Shown here piece by piece: positions 43,625-54,730 of a DNA stretch of 64,000 bases (positions are counted from its first letter, which is position 1; each line of letters begins with the position of its first letter). A model generated the notes under the pieces. It searched no databases and had not been told where the DNA came from. It worked only from the letters and a program-made list of their open reading frames with translations. This stretch comes from Uloborus plumipes (lineage: Eukaryota > Arthropoda > Arachnida > Araneae > Uloboridae): contig JAXGGA010002238.1 in assembly GCA_038373865.1 (NCBI GenBank), positions 1 to 64,000 of the forward strand, written 5' to 3'. Both the position numbers and the translations under genes were made by a program.

Positions 43625-46299
43625 CTCCGTGTTCAGATTTTTTTCCGTAGGATTTCGTGTTTAGTCAGTGCAAAACCTTTCCTAAGCGATGAGTTCTCCG
43701 GACTCATTTTCTGACTTAGAACCCACTCAATGCCTCCCATTCTTAACTCCCTCATCTGTGCCAGCTAAGTAGTTTCTCTCTAATGTTGTCCTCCTTGAGA
43801 GCAGTCAAGATTTTTAAGAATGTTTTCATCTGTGACACTGAATGACACAAGCTCCAGCGACAGCACGTGTTACGTTTCTAACCCCTGATGACGTAAAATT
43901 TCCCAACTATACTAAAAACCGACCCGTCCCATAACTCCACGCTCAGAATTTTTTTGCGTAGTATTTCTTGTTTAGTCAGTGCGAAACATTTTCTAAGCAA
44001 TGAGTTCTCCGGAATCGTTTTCTCAAATGGAAACAACTCAATGCCTCCCATTCCTAAATCCCTCGTCTGTGCCAGCTAAGTAGTTTCTTTCTAATGTTGT
44101 CCTCCTTGAGAGCAGTGAAGATTCTTCAAAGGGTCTTCATCTGTGACACTGCACGACACAAGCTCCAGCGACAGCAAGTGCTACGTTCCAAACCCCTGAT
44201 GACATGAAATTTACCAACTATGCTAAAAACCAGCCCATCCCATAACTCCGCGTTCAGATTTTTTACCGTAGAATTTCTTGTTTAGTCAGTGCGCAACCTT
44301 TCCTAAGCGATGAGTTCTCCGGCATCATTTTGCTGACTTAGAACCCACTCAATGCCTCCCATTCCTGACTCCCTCGTCCGTGCCAGCTAAGTAGTTTCTC
44401 TCTAATGTTGTCCTTGAGAGCAGTGAAGATTCTTCAAAGGGTCTTCATCTGTGACACTGCATGACACAAGCTCCAGCGACAGCAAGTGGTACGTTCCTAA
44501 CCCCTGATGACATGAAATTTTCCAACTATACTAAAAACCAACCCATCCCATAACTTTGCGTTCAGATTTTTTACCGTAGAATTTCGTGTTTAGTCAGTGC
44601 GCAACCTTTTCCAAGCGATGAGTTCTCCGGAGTCATTTTATCACGTGGAACCCACTCAATGCCTCCCATTCTTGACTCCCTCGTCTGTGCCAGCTAAGTA
44701 GTTTCTTTCTAATGTTGTCCTCCTTGAGAGCAGTGAAGATTCTTCAAAGGGTCTTCATCTGTGACACTGCATGACACAAGCTCCAGCGACAGCAAATGCT
44801 ACGTTCCTAACCCCTGATGACATGAAATTTTCCAACTGTACTAAAAAACAACCCATCCCATAACTCAGCGTTCAGATTTTTTACCGTAGAATTTCATGTT
44901 TAGTCAGTTCGCAACCTTTCCTACGCGATAAGTTCTCCGGAATTATTTTCTCACTTAGAACCCACTCAATGCCTCCCATTCTTTACTCCCTCGTCTGTGC
45001 CAGCTAAGTAGTTTCTTTCTAATGTTGTCCTCCTTGAGAGCAGTGAAGATTCTTCAAAGGGTCTTCATCTGTGACACTGCATGACACAAGCTCAAGCGAC
45101 AGCAAGTGCTACGTTCCTAACCCCTGATGACATGAAAATTTCCAACTATACTAAAAACCAACCCATGCCATAACTCCGCGTTCAGATTTTTTACCGTAGA
45201 ATTTCGTGTTTAGTCAGTGCTCAACCTTTCCTAAGCGATGAGTTCTCCCGAATCATTTTCTCACTTAGAACCCACTCAATGCCTCCCATTCTTTACTCCC
45301 TCGTCTGTGCCAGCTAAGTAGTTTCTTTCTAATGTTGTCCTCCTTGAGAGCCGTGAAGATTTTTCAAAGGATCTTCATCTGTAACACTGGGTCCAGCGAC
45401 AGCAAGTGCTACGTTCCTAACCCCTGACGACATGAAATTTTCCAACTATACTAAAAACAAACCCATCCCATAACTCCGCGTTCAGATTTTTTACCGTAGA
45501 ATTTCATGTTTAGTCAGTTCGCAACCTTTCCTACGCGATAAGTTGTCCGGAATTATTTTCTCACTTAGAACCCACTCAATGCCTCCCATTCTTGACTCCC
45601 TCGTCTGTGCCAGCTAAGTAGTTTCTTTCTAATGTTTTCCTCCTTGAGAGCAGTGAAGATTCTTCAAAGCGTCTTCATCTGTGACACTGCATGACACAAG
45701 CTCCAGCGACAGCAAGTGCTACGTTCCTAACCCCTGATGACATGAAATTTTCCAACTATACTAAAAACCAGCCCATCCCATAACTCCGCGTTCAGATTTT
45801 TTACCGTAGAATTTCGTGTTTAGTCAGTGCGCAACCTTTCCTAAGCGATGAGTTCTCCGGCATCATTTAGCTGACTTAGAACCCACTCAATGCCTCCCAT
45901 TCTTGACTCCCTCGTCTGTGCCAGCTAAGTAGTTTCTCTCTAATGTTGTCCTCCTTGAGAGCAGTGAAGATTCTTCAAAGGGTCTTCATCTGTGACACTG
46001 CATGACACAAGCTCCAGCGACAGCAAGTGCTACGTTCCTAACCCCTGATGACATGAAAATTTCCAACTATACTAAAAACCAACCCATGCCATAACTCCGC
46101 GTTCAGATTTTTTACCGTAGAATTTCGTGTTTAGTCAGTGCGCAACCTTTCCTAAGCGATGAGTTCTCCCGAGTCATTTTCTCACTTAGAACCCACTCAA
46201 TGCCTCCCATTCTTGACTCCCTCGTCTGTGCCAGCTAAGTAGTTTCTCTCTAATGTTGTCCTCCTTGAGAGCAGTGAAGATCCTTCAAAGGGTCTTCAG
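43625..46299 (+). repeat. 310-bp satellite array, ~8.6 units
   Basis: The word GATGAGTTCTCCGG (or variants) marks units at about 43692, 44003, 44313, 44621, 44931, 45241, 45541, 45851 and 46162. Spacing is 310 bp with 308-311 variation and one 300-bp unit, which lacks a GCATGACACAAG-like stretch near 45390. Other fixed words are ACCCACTCAATGCCTCCCAT and GTGCCAGCTAAGTAGTTTCT. No ORF runs through the units. The array ends mid-unit on both sides. Confidence 0.97.
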
Positions 46300-47010
46300 T
46301 AACGATTTATCGTTTTTTGATATAATTGCAATAAGAAGCTAAAAGTTCTAAAAATTCAGACACTAACTCACCCTTTACTAAAACTACCTCGTTTTCTTTA
46401 AAGCTCTCTTTAAATTTGAACCATTTAGGTCTAGCCTGAAGACGATTTAAATAGTCCTTCTATCATTTGGTTGGTCTGAGACAATTTTTTGACCAACTCC
46501 CCTGCTGAGCCTATTTATTGTAGTCTCTCTGAAGTCTGGCTCAGGCTCTGTTAATGACGAGAGTCGTGACCTTAAAAACGAGCAAACAAAAGACCCGTGA
46601 ACAAAATTGTAAAGTTACCCTTTGAGTCTAATTGAGTTATAAAACTTGGTTTGTGTGTGTTTCGTAATCAATCTATTAAATTGTTTACAATGTGAAGAGT
46701 ATGTTTTGAGAATTATGTGTTGTTTAATAATGTAAGTATTTCATTGTTTATTAATTGTGTATAAATGATGGCATGAGTAATAATATTGTAGAGAGAGAAT
46801 ATTTTTGAGTAAAATTAACTGATTGTGAAAGTTAATTATAGTATTTATATTGGTTGATATTTTTTGTGAAAATATATCAAGGCGGGATACCAGATGTTAA
46901 GTGTAACGCCTACGCCTGACGCCAATGATAATGAGTGGCGCTGCTATTTGGAGAGGGATTCATATGTGAGAGACGAGAGTGGAGCGTTGGGCTTTGAAAT
47001 GAATAAAATG
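46300..47010. other. Unassigned AT-rich DNA, possibly LINE 3' UTR
   Basis: Lies between the satellite and the minus-strand LINE coding remnant, so part of it may be that element's 3' UTR. No gene seen. Confidence 0.35.
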
Positions 47011-48014
47011 TTACAGTCCATAAAATGTGTGTGTGTGATAATCGTGTATCTGAGTGAATGACTGAGCTATCGTAGGATCGCGACAATTGCTATGATTGAT
47101 TCTCTCCGTTTTAGCAGGTCTGGTCTGAAAGTCGTCGTTCATTCTGTCTTTTAATAGTCGCATTACAGCAGGATAAGGGACTGGATTTGTTGGAATTTGT
47201 AATATTCCAGTTCCCTTTTTTGCAAGAAAGTCAGCTGCTTCATTTCCGTATATTCCACAGTGAGCAGGAACCCACTGCAGAATAACTGTTTTACCACGAT
47301 TTTGCAGCCAACTTAAATTTGCAGTGCAGGTTTTTATTCTTTGCGAATCAGCCGGCTTCGGAGAGATGACAGCTTGAATTGCGGACTTCGAGTCAGACAA
47401 TATCACAGCATTATCAAAACTTTCACTCCTAAATGGCTTCCACTTCTCCATCAAATGGCGTGGTTAAGGGACCAAGGGACGAAATAAAGGAAAAACAAGT
47501 CTGAGAAAACCTGCATTTCCCTCTTTTGAAGGGCGGGATCCAATATGCGAACAATTTTGACTGGGATATCATTTGGTTATGAATAATTTCCAGTGCAATT
47601 GCTTTTAATTCCTGGTCCCCGGTCAGCTTCTTATGCACCGTTTGTGTCAAGTGAACCCTACCTTCCAAACAACCAACAGTTCGAGGATCTTATAGGAATC
47701 AGAAGAAATAGGGGTATCGAATTTCTCCTTTATAATCTGAATTTGCTGAATAGGACCTGACTTTTCTCCTCCACGCCCCCCACCTCTTAGCATAGAGCCT
47801 TAGGTTTAATAGGACCTGACTGGGTCTTCAATCGTCTGTAAATGTTAGTGTCATAATTTCTCCAGTAGATGTTGCCTGGTAGACGTATTAATTTTTCAAA
47901 AAGACAAACGGCTCTTGATTGGTAAGTAACAATAGAGCCTGGATAGGAGTGGTTTTCACTGCACCAGTGATTAATCTCAGTATTTGATTTTGAGCAACTT
48001 CTGTGTTTTATCAA
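47011..48014 (-). pseudogene. Decayed non-LTR retrotransposon ORF2 (RT end and RNase H)
   Basis: Minus-strand coding traces in several frames. The highest-coordinate part (about 48014-47790) contains, with frame changes, LITGAVKTTPI-like residues, a signature of the region after the reverse transcriptase core in I-type LINEs. The 47668-47429 part is a second disrupted segment. The 47454-47011 part reads AVILSDSKSAIQAV (RNase H Asp), then VILQWVPAHCGIYGNEAADF (the His/Asp end of RNase H), and ends without the usual Cys/His tail. At least two frameshifts are present. This is a 5'-truncated, inactive copy of a family different from the fragments at 18-22 kb, judging by motif wording. Confidence 0.8.
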
Positions 48015-48020
48015 ACTGGT

Positions 48021-48160
48021 TATATTGATTTCTCAAATCCCCCCCCCCCCCAACGGGCCTGGTTTTCGAAAATTGCAGCCAACTCTCAATTATTTCAAAC
48101 TAATGTTCTATCTCAAATAACACTCCTTTATTACCGTGCCCCAAATAGACTTCACATTTT
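48021..48160. repeat. Inverted repeat arm (partner 51419-51556)
   Basis: TATTGATTTCTCAAA, a C-run, GGGCCTGGTTTTCGA and CAACTCTCAATTATTTCAAA are mirrored at 51419-51556. The partner lies inside the hAT element 49287-52745 while this copy lies outside it. It is probably a dispersed repeat of unknown class; a shorter relative is at 13262-13350. Confidence 0.7.
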
Positions 48161-48388
48161 AACGTAAATAAATATTACAAAATTAAAAAAATGTGAAGTC
48201 GAGTCTATTTAACTTTTGAGAGTTATAACAATGTCTGCTTCACGGTCCGTCATCCAATCACCGGAGATCTATGGATTATACAGAAGAATTATTCTTCAGA
48301 TTTAAGCTGAGAACAAGACGAATTTCGGTTTCGCCTAATGACGCCGTACATTTTCTAGAGGTACGTGACTGCTCATATTTCCTTCATA

Positions 48389-49193
48389 ATGTTCAAAGGT
48401 GCTCAAAAGGAAAATTTGAGGCAAATTGCCTTTGAATTAGGAGAAACTGTGACTGATGATATGACTGCTGTTGAATTACATAATGTAATTAAAAGTAATG
48501 AAACATTCGTTAATGAACCAGAACGCGTTAAAGATATTGCGAATACAATAATCAGTGAAAGAAAGCTCGAAAGGGAATCGGAACTTGAGTTAGAAAGAAT
48601 AAAATTTGAGAGAACTAAAGCAGAGTTGGGAGATTGCTCGAATTCGAGCGGAATCTAAAATTGAAATTGAGAACGTACATGAGAAAACAGAATCACTTGA
48701 TTAGCAAACCAGAAGGTATTTTTTCTCGTCATTAGAAAGAACATTTGTTACAAAGAGCGTACCAGATAAATTCAAATCAGAAATCCCTTTAAATCTGTTG
48801 GGTGATAGAGCTACTAATGTAATTACATACACTAAAGACAACTAGTTGAGTGATTATTCCAAAGTAAAATCGATAGTTTTGAGAGAATTTGAGCCCACTC
48901 CACTATCGTGTTTGGAACATTTTAGAAAAACACATCGCCAACCTCATGTTCAGTTCGCATCCCGACTAATAACAAACTGCGATTATTATTTACAATTGAG
49001 AAAAGTGTCAGACTTTGAAATGCTTAAACAGACGACAAAATTTGTCAAACACTCGATAAAGATGCAGCGTATCCATGTGAATATGAAACAGGGAGATGGT
49101 TGGTTTAAACCTACAGAATTAGCAAAAGAGATCGATTTGTATTACACATCGCACCGAAAAAACTTAGCGACGCACAGTGGAGTATTTGACTGA
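48389..49193 (+). pseudogene. LTR-retrotransposon gag remnant
   Basis: The first segment (48389 to stop 48658) begins with ATG. It encodes an N-terminal region in which LRQIAFELGETVTDDMTAVE is followed by a long charged, Glu-rich coiled-coil-like stretch. Coding homology then shifts frame near 48630, meets in-frame stops near 48701 and 48843, and continues through a capsid-like region to 49193. This order (short N-terminal domain, coiled coil, capsid domain) is what I recall for gag of LTR retrotransposons common in spiders. LTRs, zinc knuckle and pol are not visible; the hAT element inserted at 49287 cuts off what follows. The copy is inactive. Confidence 0.75.
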
Positions 49194-50126
49194 AAATCCT
49201 GGCCAAAACTATTTCGGAATTTTCGCTCTTCTAAGGGATTATCCTTCTGTGCGTTTGGGCGTTGTACAGCAAAGCTACCCAGCGTACAGGGCCGCGCCGT
49301 ACCAATGTGCAAAGCCGTGTTCCGCACGGGGGCGCCAGAGCCTAAAAGGCGCCGAGCTCTACCGACCAAAAAAGCTACAAACAGAAAAAAAAAATAAATG
49401 AAAAAAAAAATCCAAATCTAAAAGTAAAATCGAACTTTTCATTAAAACGAACTCCGGCAATCAAATCATATTGCTCAATAATACAAGCAATTTGTCTCGC
49501 TGCCTATACACATAAAGGAAAGAATATTGCCTTGTTGTGTCTAAACAAGCTATTCAAAAGCTTAATCTTTTACTCTGGGAACACGGGATGTTAATGCATA
49601 CAGCAGCACTCTTCTTCCGAATGAGGCGCCGTGTATGCTATTTCAGCATGTCTATAAGGTTGGTTATAAGCAAAAGAGTTTAAAGCAAATCTTCTGCAAT
49701 TCAACAGGTTTCTTCCTTCCGTTGAATCAATACTACGCAGGATTTTCTCTAGTGCAATGTATTTTAGTACTTTAACAATTGTTCGTGGTGATTCGACTGC
49801 TTTATGTTATCGTACATAAAAAAATACGGTAAGAATATTTGCATGTTATTTACTTGCGCGTAATATTTACATATTATAGATAACAGTTTAGGTAAACTTT
49901 TCAGTTTCAAAAAGTAACAATTTGACCATAGTCACACGATTATCTCCTTTGCTTCAAACACTAGTTTTTTTTTTAATTAAAAGAATAGACCTTTGGACAA
50001 TGCATTTGTATTTCATATTAAATTTAATGCCCTTTTACTAATCCGAATTTTATTAATTTTCTGGGCAAGAGCGTAGCTAGGGGGGTGCAGGGAGGTGCAG
50101 CTGCACCCCCTAGATCAGAGCCAATA

Positions 50127-50145
50127 GGAGGTCACTGTGACCTCC
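50127..50145. promoter_or_regulatory. Palindrome matching the IR3 hormone response element
   Basis: GGAGGTCACTGTGACCTCC contains AGGTCA-CTG-TGACCT (50129-50143), an exact inverted repeat of the nuclear-receptor half site with 3-bp spacing, located near the left end of the MITE. Function in this genome is unproven. Confidence 0.5.
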
Positions 50146-50671
50146 CATTTTATTTATTTTTTTGACAAACCATCCATTATACCATCCATTGGTTAAAGGT
50201 GTGCATGACTGAATAAAGTATAGTTTCTTTGAGTTCATAATTTCTTCCTTTTTTTGTGCAAATAGAATTTCAAGCACTTTTTTCTCTTTCTTTCTTGCTT
50301 TTTTCTTTCTGTTTTTATTGAAAAATTTGACTTTTATGCTAATTTTTCGGAACTTTATATAAACTGCGTTATTATATCTAGTATTAATTACTTTTCAGAA
50401 AATGATAGTAAGCTTGCCTGTTTTTGAGGAGAAAATTTTTAATTTACTGAATGAAACTCAGAACTTTACTGAATGATTAAAAAATAAATAAATAAAATAT
50501 AAGAATGCATACTTATCTATGTCTATCAAAAGAGACGTGAGGCATCACGAAAATAAATAAATAAATCAATTAAAGAAAAATAAATAAATAAAATAAAGTA
50601 GTTTAGCCTTGCAATACTGTCTCACTGTTTTCAAATTTCATCAGCCAATTTGTATCGGATAACTACTTTTT

Positions 50672-50691
50672 GGGAGGTCACAGTGACCTCC
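50672..50691. promoter_or_regulatory. Second IR3 palindrome, right end of MITE
   Basis: GGGAGGTCACAGTGACCTCC contains AGGTCACAGTGACCT (50675-50689). It mirrors the site at 50127, so the two are part of the MITE's inverted ends. Confidence 0.5.
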
Positions 50692-51418
50692 TATTCGGGT
50701 GCCACTGCTTGTAGCCCCCTAACGTGAGTCCTGGCTACGCCCATGTTTCCGGGAAAGATTTCAGTCTCCGATTTTATGGGAATATCCTCCACTTTATACT
50801 TCAATTCAGAAATATAATCAGTACTCTGTTGTCATATTTTGACAGACAAAAAAGTGTGATTAATTATTTCTCAAATGCAAATTCGAGAGATATTTAGAGC
50901 TACTTTAACTTTGATAGTTAAAATGTTTCTTTTTCCAAAACACGATGGTATATTCAAGGAGCTATTGTACTCGAAATAACTTAGAGATATGAAGTAAAAA
51001 TGTACAGGGTATTTCAAAATTAAATATTTATCATGCTCCGATTTTCGGCTATACAAAAAACCGGACGTTACGCTCGATAGGAATTTAAGTGAATCTAAAA
51101 ACTTTTTATGAGTGGTATTTGACGAGTAGTAGTTGGGTTTTATAAGGTTTTATAAGCAGTTGTTAAAACTCAGAGTTATTCCTATATTTTTCTAGTTAAA
51201 TGCTTAACGATATTTTTAATCACTTAAATTGTTAAATGTTATTAATATTTTTTTTTCAATGTTTTTTTAATCCCCAATTTGTTGAATTATTTGTAGTAAA
51301 GAAAGTCGTGTGTGTGTCCTCTCGCACGTGCAGATTTTTTAAAACTTACAATAATAATAATTAGTATTGACTTTTAGTCATCTTCACTTTTTAAATTTTG
51401 TAATTATTTATTTACGGT

Positions 51419-51556
51419 AAAATGATGAAGTCTATTTGATAATAAAGGAGTTATTTAAGATAGAATAATAGTTTGAAATGATTGAGAGTTGACTGCAATT
51501 CTCGAAAACCAGGCCCGTCGTTGGAGGGGGGGAGGGGGCTTTGAGAAATCAATATA
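51419..51556. repeat. Inverted repeat arm (partner 48021-48160)
   Basis: Mirror of 48021-48160. It continues rightward into sequence matching 13262-13350 (about 51537-51610), which extends the family's consensus. Confidence 0.7.
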
Positions 51557-52753
51557 TTAACAGTCGGCGTGGTTTTTGTTGTTTACCGATAAATTTGCAC
51601 CCTTTAACCCCGCCCTCAGGACAACTTTAAAACAACGAGCCTGTCTATGTGCTAATTTTAACGCATTTTTTAACTCCCAAAAGAAATAAATATAAAAATA
51701 CTTTTTATGTGGAACTTTTTCTTTTCTAAAAGAATACACAGATCTAGTTTCACACACCCATTGCATGCTTTCCTTATGAAAAAATAAATAACTAATAAAT
51801 AAATACACGTCGAAATAAGACTCTAAGGAAAAGATCATCAGGCAAAGCGATCTTGGAAATTACGGTAAAACTGTTTGTTGGACTTTAAAACCTACTATTT
51901 TAGTTTGAGCTTCTAAAATTTAATATTCTTTATATTGTAACGCTTATAACGAAATAAATGTTTCGGGATATTTAACAAAACCTACTGCTTTAAAAATAGA
52001 ACAAAAATTGGGAATAATTATTTTGAAAAGATTGAAAATATAATGTTATGTGTAAAGCAGTTTTTCGACATTTGAAAGTACTTTTTAGGGGGGGGGGGCA
52101 TTACAAATTACAGCAGTAGATAACACTAGAGCTTGGAACGCCACCAAGTATTCCTGAAATAAAGAGAAACATTTAAAGGGGAGGGGGGCGGTGACTTTCT
52201 GCGTGATTGAAAAAATATAAGCTACTTAATCGTTCTTTAAAGGTTAATTGCTCTTTTGTCATTTTGTCTTTCACGTATTCCATTCTTTTCCCAGATGTCG
52301 AAAGAAAAAAAAAAACCGTCGGGTTACCAAAATGGGGATTGCGTGAAAATGTACAAATGTGATATTATTATTTACTTTTAACATTTAATTCAATGTATAT
52401 GCTACCTCATTTGCATTCACATATGTTTTAAGTTCCATATTTTCAAATTAATTTATATTGTATACATTATTTATGTTATTTAATGTTTTTTTTTTTCAAT
52501 ACCACCTTTTTAAATCTAAAAAAGTGTGTTTTAATAAATGTATTTTAGTTTGATAAAACACAAGTTGTTTACGTTTTTTTTTTCCTTTAAAAAAAAAAAA
52601 AAAAAACAATTTATACGCGAAACTTATTTTTTCTAAATTATATTTGTCTACAAAAAATCACTGCTGGTGATAACTATCGAATGCCTGCATAAGGCGCTCA
52701 GACGACATTTGCACGAGGGCGCCGATCAGGCTTGGCGCGGCCCTGCTAGCGTA

Positions 52754-53238
52754 CAGCTATGAAACTTGGTCAACAAAATGTCTAAAAGGTCAGATGTTGT
52801 AACTTGAAGCTTGATTTTTAAAATTTAATTTAGAAAAAAAGTTTTTAATGTTTTTATCCATGTTTTTGAATTTTGCGAGTTTACGACCGTAAAAAGCTTT
52901 CTAGTGAACGTAGGAAGAAAAAAAATACATCACCATTTGGAGCAATTCAATTTCTTTAAAAGTCTAAATTGTTTGAAGTTCTAACGTAATTTACCGAATT
53001 TTCAGGAATTTTCAAAGACAGGTCACTTTTTCGACGTTTTTTAATTAATCAATCAATGTAAATTAAAATTCCTGCATCGGAGAATCTAATGGTGTTATTG
53101 CTCTGAAACTTTTCAATGATACAATATAAACATTTCACCTTCATTTAAAGCAAAAACGGTGAAGTTATCTTGCTTCATTGATTTTTAGTGATTTTTTTTA
53201 AAGAGGTGAAGGAAAAATTTTCATCGTGTTTCATCATG
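52754..53238. other. Unassigned AT-rich DNA
   Basis: No gene recognised. It may include the continuation of the retrotransposon interrupted at 49287. Confidence 0.35.
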
Positions 53239-53431
53239 GTTTTACGCAGGGCTTCGGAGTCGAAGAGTCGGAGTCGGACTGATTTTGGACCAAAGGAGTC
53301 GGTGTCGCTGAAAAACATGTCGACTCCGACTCCGACCACCTCCGATTTGGATGAAATTTTATGGAGGTGAAAACATATCTTTGAAACTAACTGATACAAA
53401 TTTTCAGCGTCCAATATCCAAATCCTTAGCA

Positions 53432-54214
53432 TCTACTTATATTGAAAACTGAGTATCTTTCTAACTATCTTTCTTTCTATGTCACGCTTCTTTCTCCTGA
53501 ACGCCAATGACCTGAAAGTCGAACCAGGTACCGATAGATAGGTAATTTTTCAGGCTTCATTAGTTTCAATTGATATAATTATACGATTTTAATTAGCGAA
53601 GATATCAATTAATAAGTAGTCAAGTTTAAAGCGATTAAGCCTAATAAATGATTAAATATGAAATCCATTCTTGCAAACCGTCGTTGCTATGAAACAGTAA
53701 TAACAATGATAATGAGAATTTTGAATGAAAGCTTAACTAAATCAAACACGAAACTCATAAGCGGGCCACTTACGTAGAATTTTTATCGCTAGCTACTTGT
53801 AATATTTTGAAACCTTCATTTGTTGAAAAGCCATCTACTTATATTAAAAACTGAGTGTCTATGTCTGCTTTTTTTCTTTGAGCGAGCTGAACTTACTGAA
53901 ACTCTACTCACCATCTTGAAGGCGCGTAGCATCTCAATAATTCGAATGATTTTTTATATAGGAAAAAAGTAAAGGCGTGAAGCGCCTGTTAACGAGCCGC
54001 CTTGGCGGGGAGTAGTTTCTTGAAAATTTCCTCACTACTTTAAAGGCACGAAGTGCCCGTGCAACGCCGGGCCACGTGCGTGGTATGTCTTGAAATCGAA
54101 TGAATATTAAATTCTATCAAATAATATAACTTCAGAATGAGGTAAAAGTTAGAGAGGGGGGACGTTATGCATCAACATGCCGCAGGAAGCTAATCTAGCT
54201 GCCCTGGCAGCTAG
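53432..54214 (+). mobile_element. Helitron-like composite element, copy B
   Basis: Same as 14781-15562: 5' TCTACTTATATTGAAAACTG after an A; an internal second 5' terminus at 53832; a GCCGCCTTGGCGG hairpin; GCAACGCCGGGCCACGTGCG; and the terminal hairpin CTAGCTGCC-CT-GGCAGCTAG, followed by T. The length differs from copy A by one base. Non-coding. Confidence 0.8.
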
Positions 54215-54374
54215 TCTAGTATCATTAAAAAGTGCTTCAAATGGCGGGTCTTTGCAGCAAAAATGCAATGTGTTAAAATATTATAAAGTCTGGCCATTTA
54301 ACAAGAAAAGGATTAGTTTTGTACGGAGTCAAATGACAAGAGCGGCACTTGTCTTTTGCTCTGGAGAAAATTGA

Positions 54375-54548
54375 CTTTTTGGGAGGTCACAGTGACCTCC
54401 GAGAATTGAGGTGAATGTGGTGAAATTACCTGCGAGAATTCTTGAGAAAATTGAACTTTTTGAGAGGTCACAATGACCTCTCATGACCTCCGACTGGGAT
54501 ACCCCAGCTTGCTATCCGTCCCCCTAAAGTGAGTCCTGGCTACGACCA
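54375..54548. mobile_element. 3' fragment of the IR3-palindrome MITE
   Basis: Starts near TTTTTGGGAGGTCACAGTGA and ends CTAAAGTGAGTCCTGGCTAC-GACCATG, matching 50665-50745. It carries two palindromes: exact AGGTCACAGTGACCT at 54384-54398 and one-mismatch AGGTCACAATGACCT at 54465-54479. The left part of the element is missing. Confidence 0.65.
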
Positions 54549-54730
54549 TGAATAAAAATGAAATTTTTAAAAATGGACTTAATATTTCAACCTTTGTTTA
54601 GTTTTTTTCCCTCTTCATATTTGGGTAAAAAAAATAATTAAAAAAAAAGCGGGAGTCGGAATCGAAAGTTTTAAAATTCCGGAGTCGGAGTCGACCATCT
54701 TTCCTCCGACTCCGCAGCCCTGGTTTTACG

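Larger units (their letters stand above)
50070..50745. mobile_element. MITE with AGGTCAnnnTGACCT palindromes
   Basis: The left GCGTAGCTAGGGGGGTGCAG and the right GAGTCCTGGCTACGCCCATG are imperfect inverses. Inside each end lies AATAGGAGGTCAC-type sequence. The interior is AT-rich and non-coding. Boundaries are approximate because the TSD is unclear. A 3' half of the same family lies at 54375-54548. Confidence 0.7.
49287..52745. mobile_element. hAT-type element with CAGGGCCGCGCC ends, 3459 bp
   Basis: The left end CAGGGCCGCGCCGTACC and the right end GGCGCGGCCCTG form 12-bp TIRs. The flanks are CCAGCGTA (49279-49286) and CTAGCGTA (52746-52753), an 8-bp TSD with one mismatch. GGCGCC words are clustered near both ends. 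No transposase recognised. The element contains a nested MITE (about 50070-50745) and a copy of the 48021 repeat. It inserted in or next to the gag remnant. Confidence 0.8.
53247..54722. mobile_element. hAT element with GGAGTC hexamer ends, 1476 bp
   Basis: The ends CAGGGCTTCGGAGTCG and CGACTCCGCAGCCCTG (one base different as inverses) are flanked by a perfect 8-bp TSD, GTTTTACG (53239-53246, 54723-54730). Hexamer-like GGAGTC/GACTCC arrays occupy both subterminal regions (53255-53345, 54650-54715). It hosts a Helitron-like copy (53432-54214) and a MITE fragment (54375-54548), leaving about 0.5 kb of its own sequence and no transposase. Confidence 0.93.

Noticed and set aside
43625..46299. Regular repeats resembling a CRISPR array
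   Set aside because: The units are 310 bp and homologous over their whole length with no unique spacers, and the context is eukaryotic; this is a satellite array.
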